Assembly (NCBI GenBank): GCA_964418425.1
Contig: CAYQLT010000017.1
Location: 1-58,664, forward strand
Length of the DNA stretch: 58,664 nucleotides
Direction: 5' to 3'
Source of the DNA: CAYQLT01 sp964418425
Lineage (GTDB): Bacteria; Bacillota; Limnochordia; Limnochordales; Geochordaceae
Part shown: positions 1 through 8,934 of the stretch, piece after piece
Numbering within the stretch: the first letter of the stretch is position 1
How the letters are laid out: the number at the start of each line of letters is the position of its first letter
Program-made: the position numbers and the translations under genes
Notes under the pieces: model-generated
The model's database searches: none
What the model saw: only the letters and a program-made list of their open reading frames with translations
Told to the model about the DNA's origin: nothing

Positions 1-887
1 CCTCTCCCTGCTCGCCTCGCAGGAAGCCTCCCGGCGAAGGGGATCATACCAACAAAAAACACCTGCAGGAGGCCGGCTTCTCGGGCCCGCCCCGAACCTG
101 GCAGGAACTGGTCGACATGGGAGCCCGCCTGACCCGCCGGGCCAAGGACGGAACCATTGAGCGCTATGGCTTTGCGTTTCTGGCCGGTTGGGAATCGGCC
201 GTCGTTCACCCGTACCTGGGCCTTCTGTGGAGCGCCGGCGGCGAGTTTTTGTCCCCGGACTTCCGCCGGGCTTTGTTCAACAGCCCGGAGGGCGTGCGGG
301 CCCTGGAGTTGGAGCTGGAGCTGTTCCGAAAGGGAGCCACCGACGTCTCGGGCAGCGTGTGGGAGTTCCCGCAGGGTCGGGTCTCCATGATGATCATGGC
401 CTCCTGGTACGAAAGCACCCTCAAGCAGGCATTTGGAGCTGACTACGAGGCCACCGTGGGCGTCGCCCCCATTCCCTCCATCAACGGGAAGTCGGTCAAC
501 GCGGCGTACTCCTGGTGGCTGGCCGTCAACAGCACGAGCCGCGTGCGCAAGGAGGCCTGGGACTTCATCCGGTGGCTCACCGCGCAAACGCTTGACGACG
601 GCACCACCCGCATGGGGACCTACCAGGCCACCAACGTGGGCAGCATCCCGCCCCGACGCTCGGACCTGCAGGGTCATCCCGAGCAGCTGGACGACCTCTA
701 CACCCGGGTCTTCGTGCAGGAGCTGGCCAACGCCCGCCACGAGCCCAACGTGCTGCAGGGCGCGGAGATCAAGACCATCCTCTGGCACGAGATCGTGGAG
801 GCCTGGCACGGCCGCAAGTCCGCCCGCCAGGCCCTGGATGACGCCGCGCGCAAGATCGACGAGATCCTGGCGGAATTTTACCGCTAG
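1..887 (+). CDS. Carbohydrate ABC transporter substrate-binding protein, 5' partial
   Basis: The C-terminal part of an extracellular solute-binding protein that would capture a sugar or oligosaccharide outside the membrane and deliver it to the two permeases encoded next. The frame is open to the left edge, so the start and signal peptide lie outside the window. The first recognisable residues (NKKHLQEAGF, then PRTWQELVDMGARLT) match the usual N-terminal-lobe segment of family 1 sugar-binding proteins. Later segments (AAYSWWLAVNSTSR, EAWDFIRWLTAQ, and the C-terminal ALDDAARKIDEIL) are typical of the family. An internal ATG at 117 is not the real start, because family-like sequence precedes it. 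The first ~50 bases read less convincingly and may be a contig-edge artefact. No sugar specificity can be read. Confidence 0.85.
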   Translation, partial: SPCSPRRKPPGEGDHTNKKHLQEAGFSGPPRTWQELVDMGARLTRRAKDGTIERYGFAFLAGWESAVVHPYLGLLWSAGGEFLSPDFRRALFNSPEGVRALELELELFRKGATDVSGSVWEFPQGRVSMMIMASWYESTLKQAFGADYEATVGVAPIPSINGKSVNAAYSWWLAVNSTSRVRKEAWDFIRWLTAQTLDDGTTRMGTYQATNVGSIPPRRSDLQGHPEQLDDLYTRVFVQELANARHEPNVLQGAEIKTILWHEIVEAWHGRKSARQALDDAARKIDEILAEFYR

Positions 888-979
888 CGCGGGCTGCAGG
901 GGCCGGCCGGTGCCGGATCCGCATGACCCGGTACGGCTCCTGCGCCCCTGGCCGTACGACGCCCGGGGGGGGAAGCGGC

Positions 980-1894
980 ATGACGTTCAGCAGACGGGCC
1001 CGCCGCACCATGACGGGATACGCGTTCTTGCTTCCCTCCCTGCTTTTCTACGCGGTCTTCCTGATGGTCCCGGTGGGCATGTCCGTCTACATCTCCTTCA
1101 CCAACTGGAACCTGTTGGGCCCCCTCGGGCGGGCCCGCCGGGTGGGCTGGGCCAATTACGCGTACGTCCTCACCCGCGACGACCTGTTTGGGGCGGCGAT
1201 CCGCAACACGGTGGTCTTCGCTCTGGGAACGGTGTTTATCACGATGGCGGCCGCGCTCGCCATCGCGCTTCTCATCCACAACGTCCGGGGCAGCAGCCTG
1301 TGGCGCTTTTTCATCTTCGCTCCCGTCGTCACCCCCGCCATCGCCATCGGACGCATCTGGACCGGCATCTACCACCCTTCCCAGGGGTATTTGAACCAGC
1401 TGCTGCGGATGGTGGGGCTGCCGCCCCAGCAGTGGATGGCCAACCCGAACCTCGCCCTGGGCTCCATCATGCTGGCCGCCGTCTGGGCCGGCGTCGGAGC
1501 CAGCGTCATCGTGTTCGTGGCCGGACTGCGCAACATCCCCCAGCCGTACTACGACGCCGCCCGCATCGACGGAGCGGGCGCGTGGCAGGAGTTCTGGCAC
1601 GTCACCCTGCCCATGCTGCGCCCCACCATCCTGTTCCTTTCGGTGACGGGTCTCATCACCGCCTGGCAGGTCTTTGACCTGGTCTATTCCATGGCCATCG
1701 GGGGCACCGAAGCCGGCACCACCCCTGCCCGCTCGGTGATGGTGGTGGCGCTTTACCTGTACCTCACGGCCTTTCGCAACCTGCGGGCCGGCAGGGCGTC
1801 GGCCGGAGCGCTCATCCTGTTTGTCATCATTTTCGCGGTCACCCTGGTGGTGCTGCGGGCGCTGCGCCGGGGAGGGGTGGAGGCGTATGAGTAG
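980..1894 (+). CDS. Carbohydrate ABC transporter permease (MalF/UgpA type)
   Basis: A 304-residue inner-membrane permease, one half of the translocation pore of the sugar importer that begins with the upstream binding protein. It opens with a basic stretch and TM1 (GYAFLLPSLLFYAVFL), has about six hydrophobic segments, and carries the EAA loop near residues 190-210 (YYDAARIDGAGAWQEFWHVTLP), which contacts the ATPase. I chose ATG 980 because a GGGGGGAAG ribosome site lies just upstream. An in-frame ATG at 923 would add a Gly/Pro-rich, non-membrane leader. The gene overlaps the next permease by 8 bp, so the two are probably translated together. No ATPase gene lies in this cluster, so the importer presumably shares a MalK/MsmX-type ATPase encoded elsewhere. 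Confidence 0.92.
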   Translation: MTFSRRARRTMTGYAFLLPSLLFYAVFLMVPVGMSVYISFTNWNLLGPLGRARRVGWANYAYVLTRDDLFGAAIRNTVVFALGTVFITMAAALAIALLIHNVRGSSLWRFFIFAPVVTPAIAIGRIWTGIYHPSQGYLNQLLRMVGLPPQQWMANPNLALGSIMLAAVWAGVGASVIVFVAGLRNIPQPYYDAARIDGAGAWQEFWHVTLPMLRPTILFLSVTGLITAWQVFDLVYSMAIGGTEAGTTPARSVMVVALYLYLTAFRNLRAGRASAGALILFVIIFAVTLVVLRALRRGGVEAYE

Positions 1895-2986
1895 GGCGCA
1901 CGGGGCGCTTCAACGGTTCCCCGGGGTTGCGGCCCGCAGCCTGCGCGCCCGCCGGTGGGCGGCCCTGGCAGCCTCCTGCGGGAAGCTGGCCCTGACCATC
2001 TCCATCTCGGCCGCCATGTTCCTGCCCTTTTTCTGGATGATCAGCTCGTCGCTGATGACGTACCAGGAGAGCATTCAAATCCCGCCGCGGTGGTGGCCGG
2101 AGGTACCGCAGTGGCAGCACTACCTGCAGGTGCTCGGGGATCCCCGGGTGCCCCTGGGGCTGTATTTCCTCAACAGCGCGGTGGTATCGTCCAGCGTCAC
2201 CGGCCTGGTTCTCCTGACCAGCTCGCTGGCGGCTTACGCGCTCACCAAGCTTGAGTTCCCGGGGCGGGACGCGATCTTCAAGTTCTTCCTGGCGACCATG
2301 ATGTTCCCGGTCTTCTTGTTCCTGGTCCCGGTCTACTACATCCTCANNNNNNNNNNNNNNNNNNNNNNNNNNNNNNNNNNNNNNNNNNNNNNNNNNNNNN
2401 NNNNNNNNNNNNNNNNNNNNNNNNNNNNNNNNNNNNNNNNNNNNNNGCGACCATGATGTTCCCGGTCTTCTTGTTCCTGGTCCCGGTCTACTACATCCTC
2501 AAGCGCATCCCCCTCATGGGCGGCAACGACCTGCTCGGGCTGGGAGGGGTGGGCGCCTTGCAGTCCCACCTGGCCCTCATCTTGCCTTTCGCCGTCAGCG
2601 CGTGGGGCATCTTCCTGATGCGCCAGTTCATGATGAGCGTCCCCAACGAGCTGGTGGACGCCGCCCGCATCGACGGAGCCTCCGAGCTTTCCATCTGGGG
2701 CCGGATCATGCTGCCCCTCACGAGGCCGGCCCTGGCGACGGTCGCCATCTTCACCTTCGTGGGGCAGTGGAACTACTTCCTGTGGCCGCTCATCGTCACC
2801 ACCTCCGCCCCGCACCTGATGACCGTCCCGGTGGGCATCCGGATGATGGCCGCCGCCTACAGCACCGCCGTGAACGCGGGAAAGCTCCAGGCGGCCACCG
2901 CGCTGGCCGTGGTTCCCACCGTCATCGTGTTCTTGGCCATGCAGCGCCACTATATCCGCGGCTTCACCCTGACGGGGTTCAGGTAG
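1887..2986 (+). CDS. Carbohydrate ABC transporter permease (MalG/UgpE type), interrupted by a spurious assembly gap
   Basis: The second permease of the sugar importer. The EAA loop (ELVDAARIDGASELSIWGRIMLP) lies in the C-terminal half and the protein ends in the family-typical GFTLTGFR. A 100-N run (2347-2446) interrupts it, but the 55 bases before the gap (2292-2346) are repeated exactly after it (2447-2501). Removing the Ns and one copy (155 bases) restores a single reading frame of 314 residues, a normal length. The ATG at 1887 follows GGAGGGGTGGAGG and overlaps the preceding stop. The break is therefore a scaffolding artefact and not a pseudogene. Confidence 0.9.
2347..2446. other. Assembly gap (100 N), artefactual
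   Basis: One hundred Ns lie between two identical 55-base flanks (2292-2346 and 2447-2501). Identical flanks of one fixed length are what results when two contigs overlapping by the k-mer length are joined with a default gap instead of being merged. Collapsing the overlap keeps the permease frame intact. Confidence 0.97.
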
Positions 2987-3092
2987 GCCAGGCCGCAGCG
3001 GCAGGCCGCGGAGCACGCGCACCGCGGGGCCGGAGGCCCCGGCGACACTCCCAGGGACGGGGCACAAGGCTGCAACCTGGGGGGAATGGACG

Positions 3093-4904
3093 TTGGGGTC
3101 TTCTCGATGGGCTCGCCGGGTGCAAGGGGCGATGGTGGCCGGCCTGGCATGCGCCGCCGCCATGCTTGCGGGCCTCGCGCGATCATCTGCGCAGGGCCCA
3201 GCGACGGTCGTGGTGGAGGTGGATGCCACGCAGCGGCTGGGGCCGGTCGCGCCGCTGGTGTTTGGGGTCAACACTGCCAGCTGGGACGAGCAGCTGTTTC
3301 CGGGAAGCCTGGAGGACTGGCCACTGACCTTTGACCAGGATGCCCTGCGCAAGGTCAAGCAGGCCGGGATCCGGTTCCTGCGCTACCCGGGCGGAAACGA
3401 CGGGGATAGCTACGTGTGGGACTCCCCCATCAACTCCCGGCTTCGCATGGATACCGACGAATTCCTGCTCTTCGCCCGCCTGGTGGGCGCCGAGGCCAGC
3501 ATCAGCGTGAACTATCCGGCCGGCCCGGAGCTGGCGGCCCGCTGGGTGCGCTACGTGAACCGCGAGAAAGGGCACGCCGTACGCTACTGGGAGGTGGGCG
3601 ACGAAGAGTACTTCTCGGTACCCGCCGGCGAGTATGCCCGCCGGGTGGTGGAGTTCGCCCGGGCCATGAAGGCCGAGGATCCCGCCATCAAGGTGGGGGC
3701 CGGGGTCAGCGTGCCCCGGGCGTCGTGGACCCGGCAGGTGCTGCGGGAGGCCGGGCCGGTTCTCGACTTCGTGGTCTATAACTGGTACCCCCAGTCGCCC
3801 CGCCAGGAGGATGACGCGGGGCTTTTGGCGACGCCGGCCGAGCTGCGCACTCACCTGCGGACCCTGCGGGAGTGGCTGCGCCGGGAGGTGCCGGATCGAG
3901 CCGACGAGATCGAAATCCACATCGGCGGCTATAGTTCCGTGAGCGCCTACCCGGGACCCCAGACCACCTCCATCGTCCATGCCCTCTGGATGGCCGATAG
4001 CCTCGGGGTGATGCTGGAGCAGGGCGTGGCGGCGGCCGGCTACTGGGCGCTTCACAACGTCTACCCGCCCCGCCAGGGCGACTACGGGCTTCTGTCGTCG
4101 ACCCCCGACAACGTGCCGTATCCCGGCTACTACGTCTTCCCCCTCTTCACCCGCCATTTCGGCAAGGAACGGGTCTCCGTCACCTCGCCGGACCCGGGCC
4201 TGTCGGCCTATGGTTCGGTGGACCCCGAGACAAAGGCCCTTTACGTGCTGCTCATCAACAAGGACCCCTCCCGGCCCCGTCATGTTCGGCTGGACGTGCG
4301 GGGCTTCGCGGCCGAGCCCCTGGGGCTGGGATGGATCTTGAGCGACCAGCACCGCCTGGAGCGTCTCAACCCCCGGCCCGACCCGGCCGGCGGGTTCGAG
4401 GTGCCCGCCTACTCGGCGGTCTCCATCATGCTGCCGCCGGCGCAGACGGGGCACGCGGCCTTGGATCGGCCTCTGCCCGCAGTGGCCGCACGGGCCTCGT
4501 CCAGCGCCGAGCTCGGACCTGCCTGGGGGCCCGAGAGCGCCATCGACGGTCGGCCGGATACCCGCTGGGCCTCCCGCATCTGGCATAACGGTCCGGAGTG
4601 GCTGGAGATCGACCTGGGAGCGCTGGCCAGGGTCGAAGGCCTACGACTGAACTGGGAGCTCCATGCCACCCACTACCGGGTGGAGCTATCCGAAGACGGC
4701 CGCACCTGGACGACGGGCTACGAGACCGAAAGCGGCCGGGGCGGCGTGGAACAGGTGCCCCTGGCGCCCCGCAACGCCCGATACGTGCGGCTGGTGCTGC
4801 TTGAGCGCCCCCAGGCCCGGGGAACCCGCTTCGGGCACTCGCTTTGGACGGCCGGCTCCTTCTCTCTGTGGGAGGTGGAAGTGTTCGGAAACCTGGTCCG
4901 CTGA
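3093..4904 (+). CDS. Secreted glycoside hydrolase-like protein (arabinofuranosidase-like TIM barrel) with C-terminal F5/8 discoidin domain
   Basis: A 603-residue exported protein. A signal peptide (residues ~1-34, ending SSAQ) precedes a clan GH-A-type barrel resembling alpha-L-arabinofuranosidase-like proteins: FLRYPGGNDGDSY near 90, YWEVGDEEY at 165-173, and PGPQTTSIVHALWMAD plus a GYWALHN segment near 290-320. A beta-sandwich follows, then a discoidin/CBM32-like domain (~455-603) with DGRPDTRWAS and WLEIDLG. The acid/base Glu171 is present, although the usual Asn before it is Asp. The strand that normally carries the nucleophile (T-E-Y/F-N) reads G278-G279-Y-S, so the catalytic Glu appears to be missing. 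The TTG start follows a GGGGG-rich stretch 107 bp after the permease. The context suggests polysaccharide binding or processing linked to the importer. It may be a binding protein and not an active enzyme. Confidence 0.8.
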   Translation: MGSSRWARRVQGAMVAGLACAAAMLAGLARSSAQGPATVVVEVDATQRLGPVAPLVFGVNTASWDEQLFPGSLEDWPLTFDQDALRKVKQAGIRFLRYPGGNDGDSYVWDSPINSRLRMDTDEFLLFARLVGAEASISVNYPAGPELAARWVRYVNREKGHAVRYWEVGDEEYFSVPAGEYARRVVEFARAMKAEDPAIKVGAGVSVPRASWTRQVLREAGPVLDFVVYNWYPQSPRQEDDAGLLATPAELRTHLRTLREWLRREVPDRADEIEIHIGGYSSVSAYPGPQTTSIVHALWMADSLGVMLEQGVAAAGYWALHNVYPPRQGDYGLLSSTPDNVPYPGYYVFPLFTRHFGKERVSVTSPDPGLSAYGSVDPETKALYVLLINKDPSRPRHVRLDVRGFAAEPLGLGWILSDQHRLERLNPRPDPAGGFEVPAYSAVSIMLPPAQTGHAALDRPLPAVAARASSSAELGPAWGPESAIDGRPDTRWASRIWHNGPEWLEIDLGALARVEGLRLNWELHATHYRVELSEDGRTWTTGYETESGRGGVEQVPLAPRNARYVRLVLLERPQARGTRFGHSLWTAGSFSLWEVEVFGNLVR

Positions 4905-4975
4905 TACAGTAGCCCACGAGGCGGGCCGGTCAGCTTGCGGATTGTGTTGCGCCCCTGGTCCCGGCCGGTGTCTCC

Positions 4976-5854
4976 TTGACGGCCGCGGCGCTGGGGCTGG
5001 TTTTGCTGGCAGCCTTCTTCCATGCCAGCTGGAACTTCCTCGCCAAGCGGGCAGGAAGCGGAGCCTTGTTTGTGTGGCTTTTCGCGGTGGGCTCCGCCTT
5101 CATGTACGCGCCGCTGGCGGTGGCGGCGGCGCTGTGGCAGAGGCCCCGGCTTGGGCCCCTGGAGGGGCTGTTCATGGTCGGAAGCGGCGTGCTGCACCTG
5201 GCGTACTTCGTTCTGCTGCAGCACGCCTACCGGCGGGCCGACCTCTCCGTGGTCTACCCGGTCGCCCGCTCCACCGGCCCCGCCCTGGCCACGCTGGCGG
5301 CCATCGTGGCCTTCGGCGAGCGGCCCCCGCCGCTGGCGCTTCTGGGGGCGGGGCTCATCGTGGCCGGTGCGCTGGCCATAGCCGCCGGGTCCCGCCGGCC
5401 CGGGGCGGCCCCGGGGCCCGGTCGCCGCATCCACCCCGGGGTCGTCCACGGCGGGGTGGTGGGGCTTACCATCGCCGCCTACACCCTTTGGGACAAGCAT
5501 GCGGTCAGCGCGCTGGCCATACCGCCCCTGCTGCAGGAATGGACTGCCAACCTGGTGCGGGCGATGCTGCTGACCCCCTTTGCGCTGAGCCGCTGGGAGG
5601 CGGTGTGCCGGGAGTGGAGGGCGCACCGCAAGGAGGTTCTGGGGGCGAGCGCCCTTTCCCCCGCGGCCTACATCCTGGTGCTCACGGCCCTTTCGTTCAC
5701 CCCGGTCAGCTACGTGGCACCGGCCCGAGAGATCAGCATCCTTATCGGCACCTTTCTGGGCACCCGGCTTCTCGCCGAGGGGGACGCGGCCAGGCGCCTG
5801 CTGGCCGCGGGCGTCATGGTGGCCGGCCTCGTGGCCCTGGCCGTCGCGGCCTGA
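4976..5854 (+). CDS. DMT superfamily transporter with two EamA domains
   Basis: A 292-residue, ten-helix integral membrane protein with two tandem EamA repeats. The first begins at ALGLVLLAAFFHASWNFLAKRAG and includes VVYPVARSTGPALATLAAI. The second begins near HPGVVHGGVVGLTIAAYTLWDK and ends with FLGTRLLAEGDAARRLLAAGVMVAGLVAL. Members export or import small metabolites such as amino acids or nucleosides, and the substrate cannot be told from sequence. The chosen start is TTG 4976, which places TM1 directly at the N terminus; no strong ribosome site is visible. The gene lies 71 bp after the glycosidase-like gene and may be co-transcribed, but nothing ties it functionally to the sugar importer. 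Confidence 0.85.
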   Translation: MTAAALGLVLLAAFFHASWNFLAKRAGSGALFVWLFAVGSAFMYAPLAVAAALWQRPRLGPLEGLFMVGSGVLHLAYFVLLQHAYRRADLSVVYPVARSTGPALATLAAIVAFGERPPPLALLGAGLIVAGALAIAAGSRRPGAAPGPGRRIHPGVVHGGVVGLTIAAYTLWDKHAVSALAIPPLLQEWTANLVRAMLLTPFALSRWEAVCREWRAHRKEVLGASALSPAAYILVLTALSFTPVSYVAPAREISILIGTFLGTRLLAEGDAARRLLAAGVMVAGLVALAVAA

Positions 5855-5895
5855 GCCGTGGGAGCCGGCGCAGGGGTGTACGGCGGGGCGCCCGG

Positions 5896-5909
5896 GATAG
5901 TACACTATC
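5896..5909. promoter_or_regulatory. AT-rich dyad upstream of the secreted helical protein gene
   Basis: GATAGT and ACTATC are perfect 6-bp inverted arms separated by AC, in an otherwise very GC-rich 117-bp intergenic stretch. The site lies 62 bp before the ATG at 5972. It could be a -10 region or an operator. No convincing -35 element is visible. Confidence 0.3.
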
Positions 5910-5971
5910 GCTGCACACCCCGCTTGCCCGGCGCGCTGCGCCCCGCCGGGGGGCGCAAAGAGGTGGGGGTC

Positions 5972-6511
5972 ATGGGCAGGGGTTTATGGGCCCTCGGCGC
6001 GACGCTGGTGCTGCTGGTGGCAGCATGGGCACACGGCCCGGGACCGTTGGCGACCGGGGCAGCCGCGCCGGCGTCCGCTGGAGAGCTGGCCGTTCAAGGG
6101 CTGGAGGACCGCAGCGCGGCCCAAACCACCCGGGCCGAGCTTTTGAAGCTGGCCCGCCAGCTGGAGGCCGACCGCAAGCTCCTGATCGAGCTGCGCAAGG
6201 GCGTGCCCCTGGAGCGGGACGAGGCCGAGCTGTTCTTCCAGCGCCTCAAAGCCCTGGCCATCGAGTCGGATCCGGCACGCCTGGTTCCGCTGGCCAACAA
6301 GGTCATCGACACCGCACCCGCGTTTTTCCAGTGGTTGGAGCAGGAGTTCGAGTCGCCCGAGGAGCGGGTGGAGAAGTACTTCCTGGAAGGCGCCCGCAAT
6401 TTCCGCATCGCCTTCGACCGATTTGAAGGGGCCGCGCTGCTCACCATCATCAACCGACTGGAGCAGATGCTGAACCTCATCACCGCACTGGAGGCGGCGT
6501 CCCAGCGGTAG
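5972..6511 (+). CDS. Secreted helical protein of unknown function
   Basis: A 179-residue protein that I do not recognise. It has an N-terminal signal peptide or anchor (GLWALGATLVLLVAAWA, then an Ala-rich segment). The rest is predicted mostly helical and charged: residues ~50-90 (AELLKLARQLEADRKLLIEL) look amphipathic or coiled-coil, and the C-terminal EGAALLTIINRLEQMLNLI is a leucine-rich amphipathic helix. ATG 5972 was chosen for the AAAGAGGTGGGG site just upstream; an in-frame GTG at 5858 would add a Gly/Arg-rich leader ahead of the signal peptide. It is followed 134 bp later by the sialidase-like gene, which also ends in a coiled coil, so the two may interact outside the cell. That is inference only. 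Confidence 0.7.
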   Translation: MGRGLWALGATLVLLVAAWAHGPGPLATGAAAPASAGELAVQGLEDRSAAQTTRAELLKLARQLEADRKLLIELRKGVPLERDEAELFFQRLKALAIESDPARLVPLANKVIDTAPAFFQWLEQEFESPEERVEKYFLEGARNFRIAFDRFEGAALLTIINRLEQMLNLITALEAASQR

Positions 6512-6645
6512 CCGGCCCCGCAAAGCCGAAGAAGCGTCCTGGGGCGGCACGGCCCACGTTGCGGCTCTCGGACGTTTCGGCTCCCTGGGGCGAGCGCGCG
6601 GCAGGCAAGCCGGACGGGGCGGAGCATCAAGGAGGAGGGGTGGCG

Positions 6646-8934
6646 TTGAGGCTGAGCAGGAGAGGCCGGTTGGCGAAAGCCTTTACCCACCGCAGGGCGG
6701 TGCGGGCCGCCGGGTCGGTCCTTCTGGCCGGCGTGTTGTTTTCGGGCGCGGGGGTAGCCCTGGCTGCTCCGGGTTCCAGCGCCGTGCGACCGATTACGGA
6801 GCACTTCGGCCCCACGGTGGTGGCACGCCCCGGGGCCACGATGACCAGTCTCCTTGCGCCGGTCAAGGAACTTTTGTCGGGGCGGGCCTGGTTGATGGCG
6901 GAAGGGCTGGATCCGGGCCTGCTGCGCCGGCCGGGGTGGGATCCCCTGACCCGCCTGGACTGGCGAGCGCTCAACGACGCGTTTGCCGGCGCGCCGGGAC
7001 TTGCAGCAGGGCCGTCGCCGGTCCTGCAGGCGCCGGGCGGCGCCCTGGCGGTGCCCTTTCGAAGCCCCGCCCCGGCCTTCAGCCGCAACCTTCTGGTCAC
7101 CCGGGACTTCGGGCAGATCCCGATCCAGACGGAGCCCCACCTGGCGGTAAACCCTGAGGATCCGGATCACCTTGTGGTCGGGGTCATCGACTACAACTTC
7201 CCCACGGCGGTCTCCTACGTGAGCATTGACGGCGGCGCCACCTGGGAGGGGCCGTTCCAGGTGCCCTACGCGGTCGACGACCGGGTGTCGGGCGGCGACC
7301 CGGTGGTTGCCTTCGACCGGCAGGGCAACGTCTATTTCGCTTCCATCTCCATTGGCGTTGAAGACTTCTCGGTGGGACCCCTCTTCCTGTCGGACCTGGT
7401 CTCCAGCATCACCGTCTCCCGCTCCGAGGACGGCGGCTTCACCTGGCCCGCGACCATCTCGACCGCCCGCAGCCGCATATCGGTGCAGGATCAGCAGCTT
7501 GACCCGACCGGGCGCCTGCGCGGGAGGGTGCGCATCGGGTTCCTCGACAAGCCCTGGATGGCCATCGGGCCCCATCCCCAGGATCCCGAGCGGGACGTCA
7601 TCTATGTCAGCTACACCGACTTCGACACCGTCTACGAGATCCGGTGGATCGGCGAGATTCCGGCGCTGGTCCCCAGGGAACTTGTCACCACCATCCGGGT
7701 GGTCGCCTCCCAGGACGGCGGCCGATCCTGGAGCGACCCGGTGGCGGTGAGCCCCACCGTGCGTCGGGCTTTCGGCGAACCCCAGCAGCCGGCCGACGTG
7801 CCGGGCCGGCTTGGGGTGAACCGAGTGGTCCAGGGGTCTTACCTGACGGTCGCGCCGGATGGCACCGTCTACGTCGCCTGGCTGGACACCACCGACGACG
7901 GGAGCATGGAGGGCCTGGCGGAGATTCACGTGGCCCGCTCCACCGACGGGGGCAAGACTTTCTCCCGGCCGGTCATCGCAGCGGCGTTCAACGAGCTGAG
8001 CTTTCGACCTCGCACCGCCTTCTTCCGCCACTGGGGCTCCGCCTTCCCCAGGATGGCGGCGGGGCCGGGCAAAGAGCTCTACATGGTTTTCGCAGCCCGC
8101 CCGCCGGACCGCCCCCGGGACGAGGGCGACATCTACTTCGTGCGCTCCGAGGACGGCGGTGAGACATGGACGCGCCTCGTGCGGCTCAACGACGACGACG
8201 GAGACAACCTGCAGTTCTTTCCGGCGCTGGACGTGTCCGCCGATGGAACCGTCCACGTCATGTGGGGCGACATGCGGGACGACCCCAGGCAGGCCCGCTA
8301 CCACATTTACTACACCCGCTCCGAGGATGGGGGCCGAACCTGGGGATTTGAACTCAAAGAACTCAACTTGCAGGTTCGGGATACCCGGGTGACCGATTTT
8401 CCGTCCAACCCCAACCGCGGCTTTCCGTTCGGGCTGTTCATCGGGGATTATTTCGCGGTCGCCGCCGCCGAAAGCGACGTGTACATGGCTTGGGCCGACA
8501 CCCGCCTGGCCGAGTTCGGGGGAACCAACCAGAAGATCGGGTTTGCGCGCCGGCGGGCGGTGCGCTCCCCCGGGATCTTCGTGTCGCCTCCGGCAGGCGC
8601 CGGCGGGCAGAGCATCACCCTGCAGGGCTTCGACTTTCAACCGGACATGAACGTCTTCGTCCAGCTGGGGGACGCCACCATCGCCAGCGCCCGCACCAAC
8701 CAGGAGGGCAGGTTCACCACCGGCCTGTTCATCCCCGTGACGGGAAAAGGTGCCCAGACGTTGCGGGTCGTCGACGAGTCCGGCAACATGGCCACCACCT
8801 CCTTTTACACCGAATTCGGATTCGACAGCCTCCAGGAACTGTACTCCAACCTGCAGGGCCAGGTAGAGCAGCTGCAAAAGGTGCTCAACGATCTGGACGC
8901 CCGCCGGCCGCCGACAGGGGAGGGAGCGCAGTGA
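6646..8934 (+). CDS. Secreted sialidase-like (BNR/Asp-box) beta-propeller protein
   Basis: A 762-residue exported protein with a signal peptide (~residues 1-40, ending GVALAAPG) and a beta-propeller carrying six Asp-box motifs: SIDGGATW, SEDGGFTW, SQDGGRSW, STDGGKTF, SEDGGETW and SEDGGRTW. After the propeller comes an Ig-like or IPT-like domain (~640-720, beginning PGIFVSPPAGAGGQ) and a short coiled coil (YSNLQGQVEQLQKVLNDL). Asp-boxes occur in sialidases and in many non-enzymatic propellers. I cannot identify the sialidase Arg triad, so catalysis is unproven. The TTG at 6646 follows GGAGGAGGGG at the best spacing; GTG 6640 is also possible. The stop overlaps the GTG of the binding protein in a GTGA, which couples its translation to the ABC importer. 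Confidence 0.8.
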   Translation: MRLSRRGRLAKAFTHRRAVRAAGSVLLAGVLFSGAGVALAAPGSSAVRPITEHFGPTVVARPGATMTSLLAPVKELLSGRAWLMAEGLDPGLLRRPGWDPLTRLDWRALNDAFAGAPGLAAGPSPVLQAPGGALAVPFRSPAPAFSRNLLVTRDFGQIPIQTEPHLAVNPEDPDHLVVGVIDYNFPTAVSYVSIDGGATWEGPFQVPYAVDDRVSGGDPVVAFDRQGNVYFASISIGVEDFSVGPLFLSDLVSSITVSRSEDGGFTWPATISTARSRISVQDQQLDPTGRLRGRVRIGFLDKPWMAIGPHPQDPERDVIYVSYTDFDTVYEIRWIGEIPALVPRELVTTIRVVASQDGGRSWSDPVAVSPTVRRAFGEPQQPADVPGRLGVNRVVQGSYLTVAPDGTVYVAWLDTTDDGSMEGLAEIHVARSTDGGKTFSRPVIAAAFNELSFRPRTAFFRHWGSAFPRMAAGPGKELYMVFAARPPDRPRDEGDIYFVRSEDGGETWTRLVRLNDDDGDNLQFFPALDVSADGTVHVMWGDMRDDPRQARYHIYYTRSEDGGRTWGFELKELNLQVRDTRVTDFPSNPNRGFPFGLFIGDYFAVAAAESDVYMAWADTRLAEFGGTNQKIGFARRRAVRSPGIFVSPPAGAGGQSITLQGFDFQPDMNVFVQLGDATIASARTNQEGRFTTGLFIPVTGKGAQTLRVVDESGNMATTSFYTEFGFDSLQELYSNLQGQVEQLQKVLNDLDARRPPTGEGAQ

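Noticed and set aside
1887..2986. The permease as two genes or a pseudogene
   Set aside because: The 55-base duplicated flanks show that the break is made by scaffolding; removing 155 bases restores the frame.
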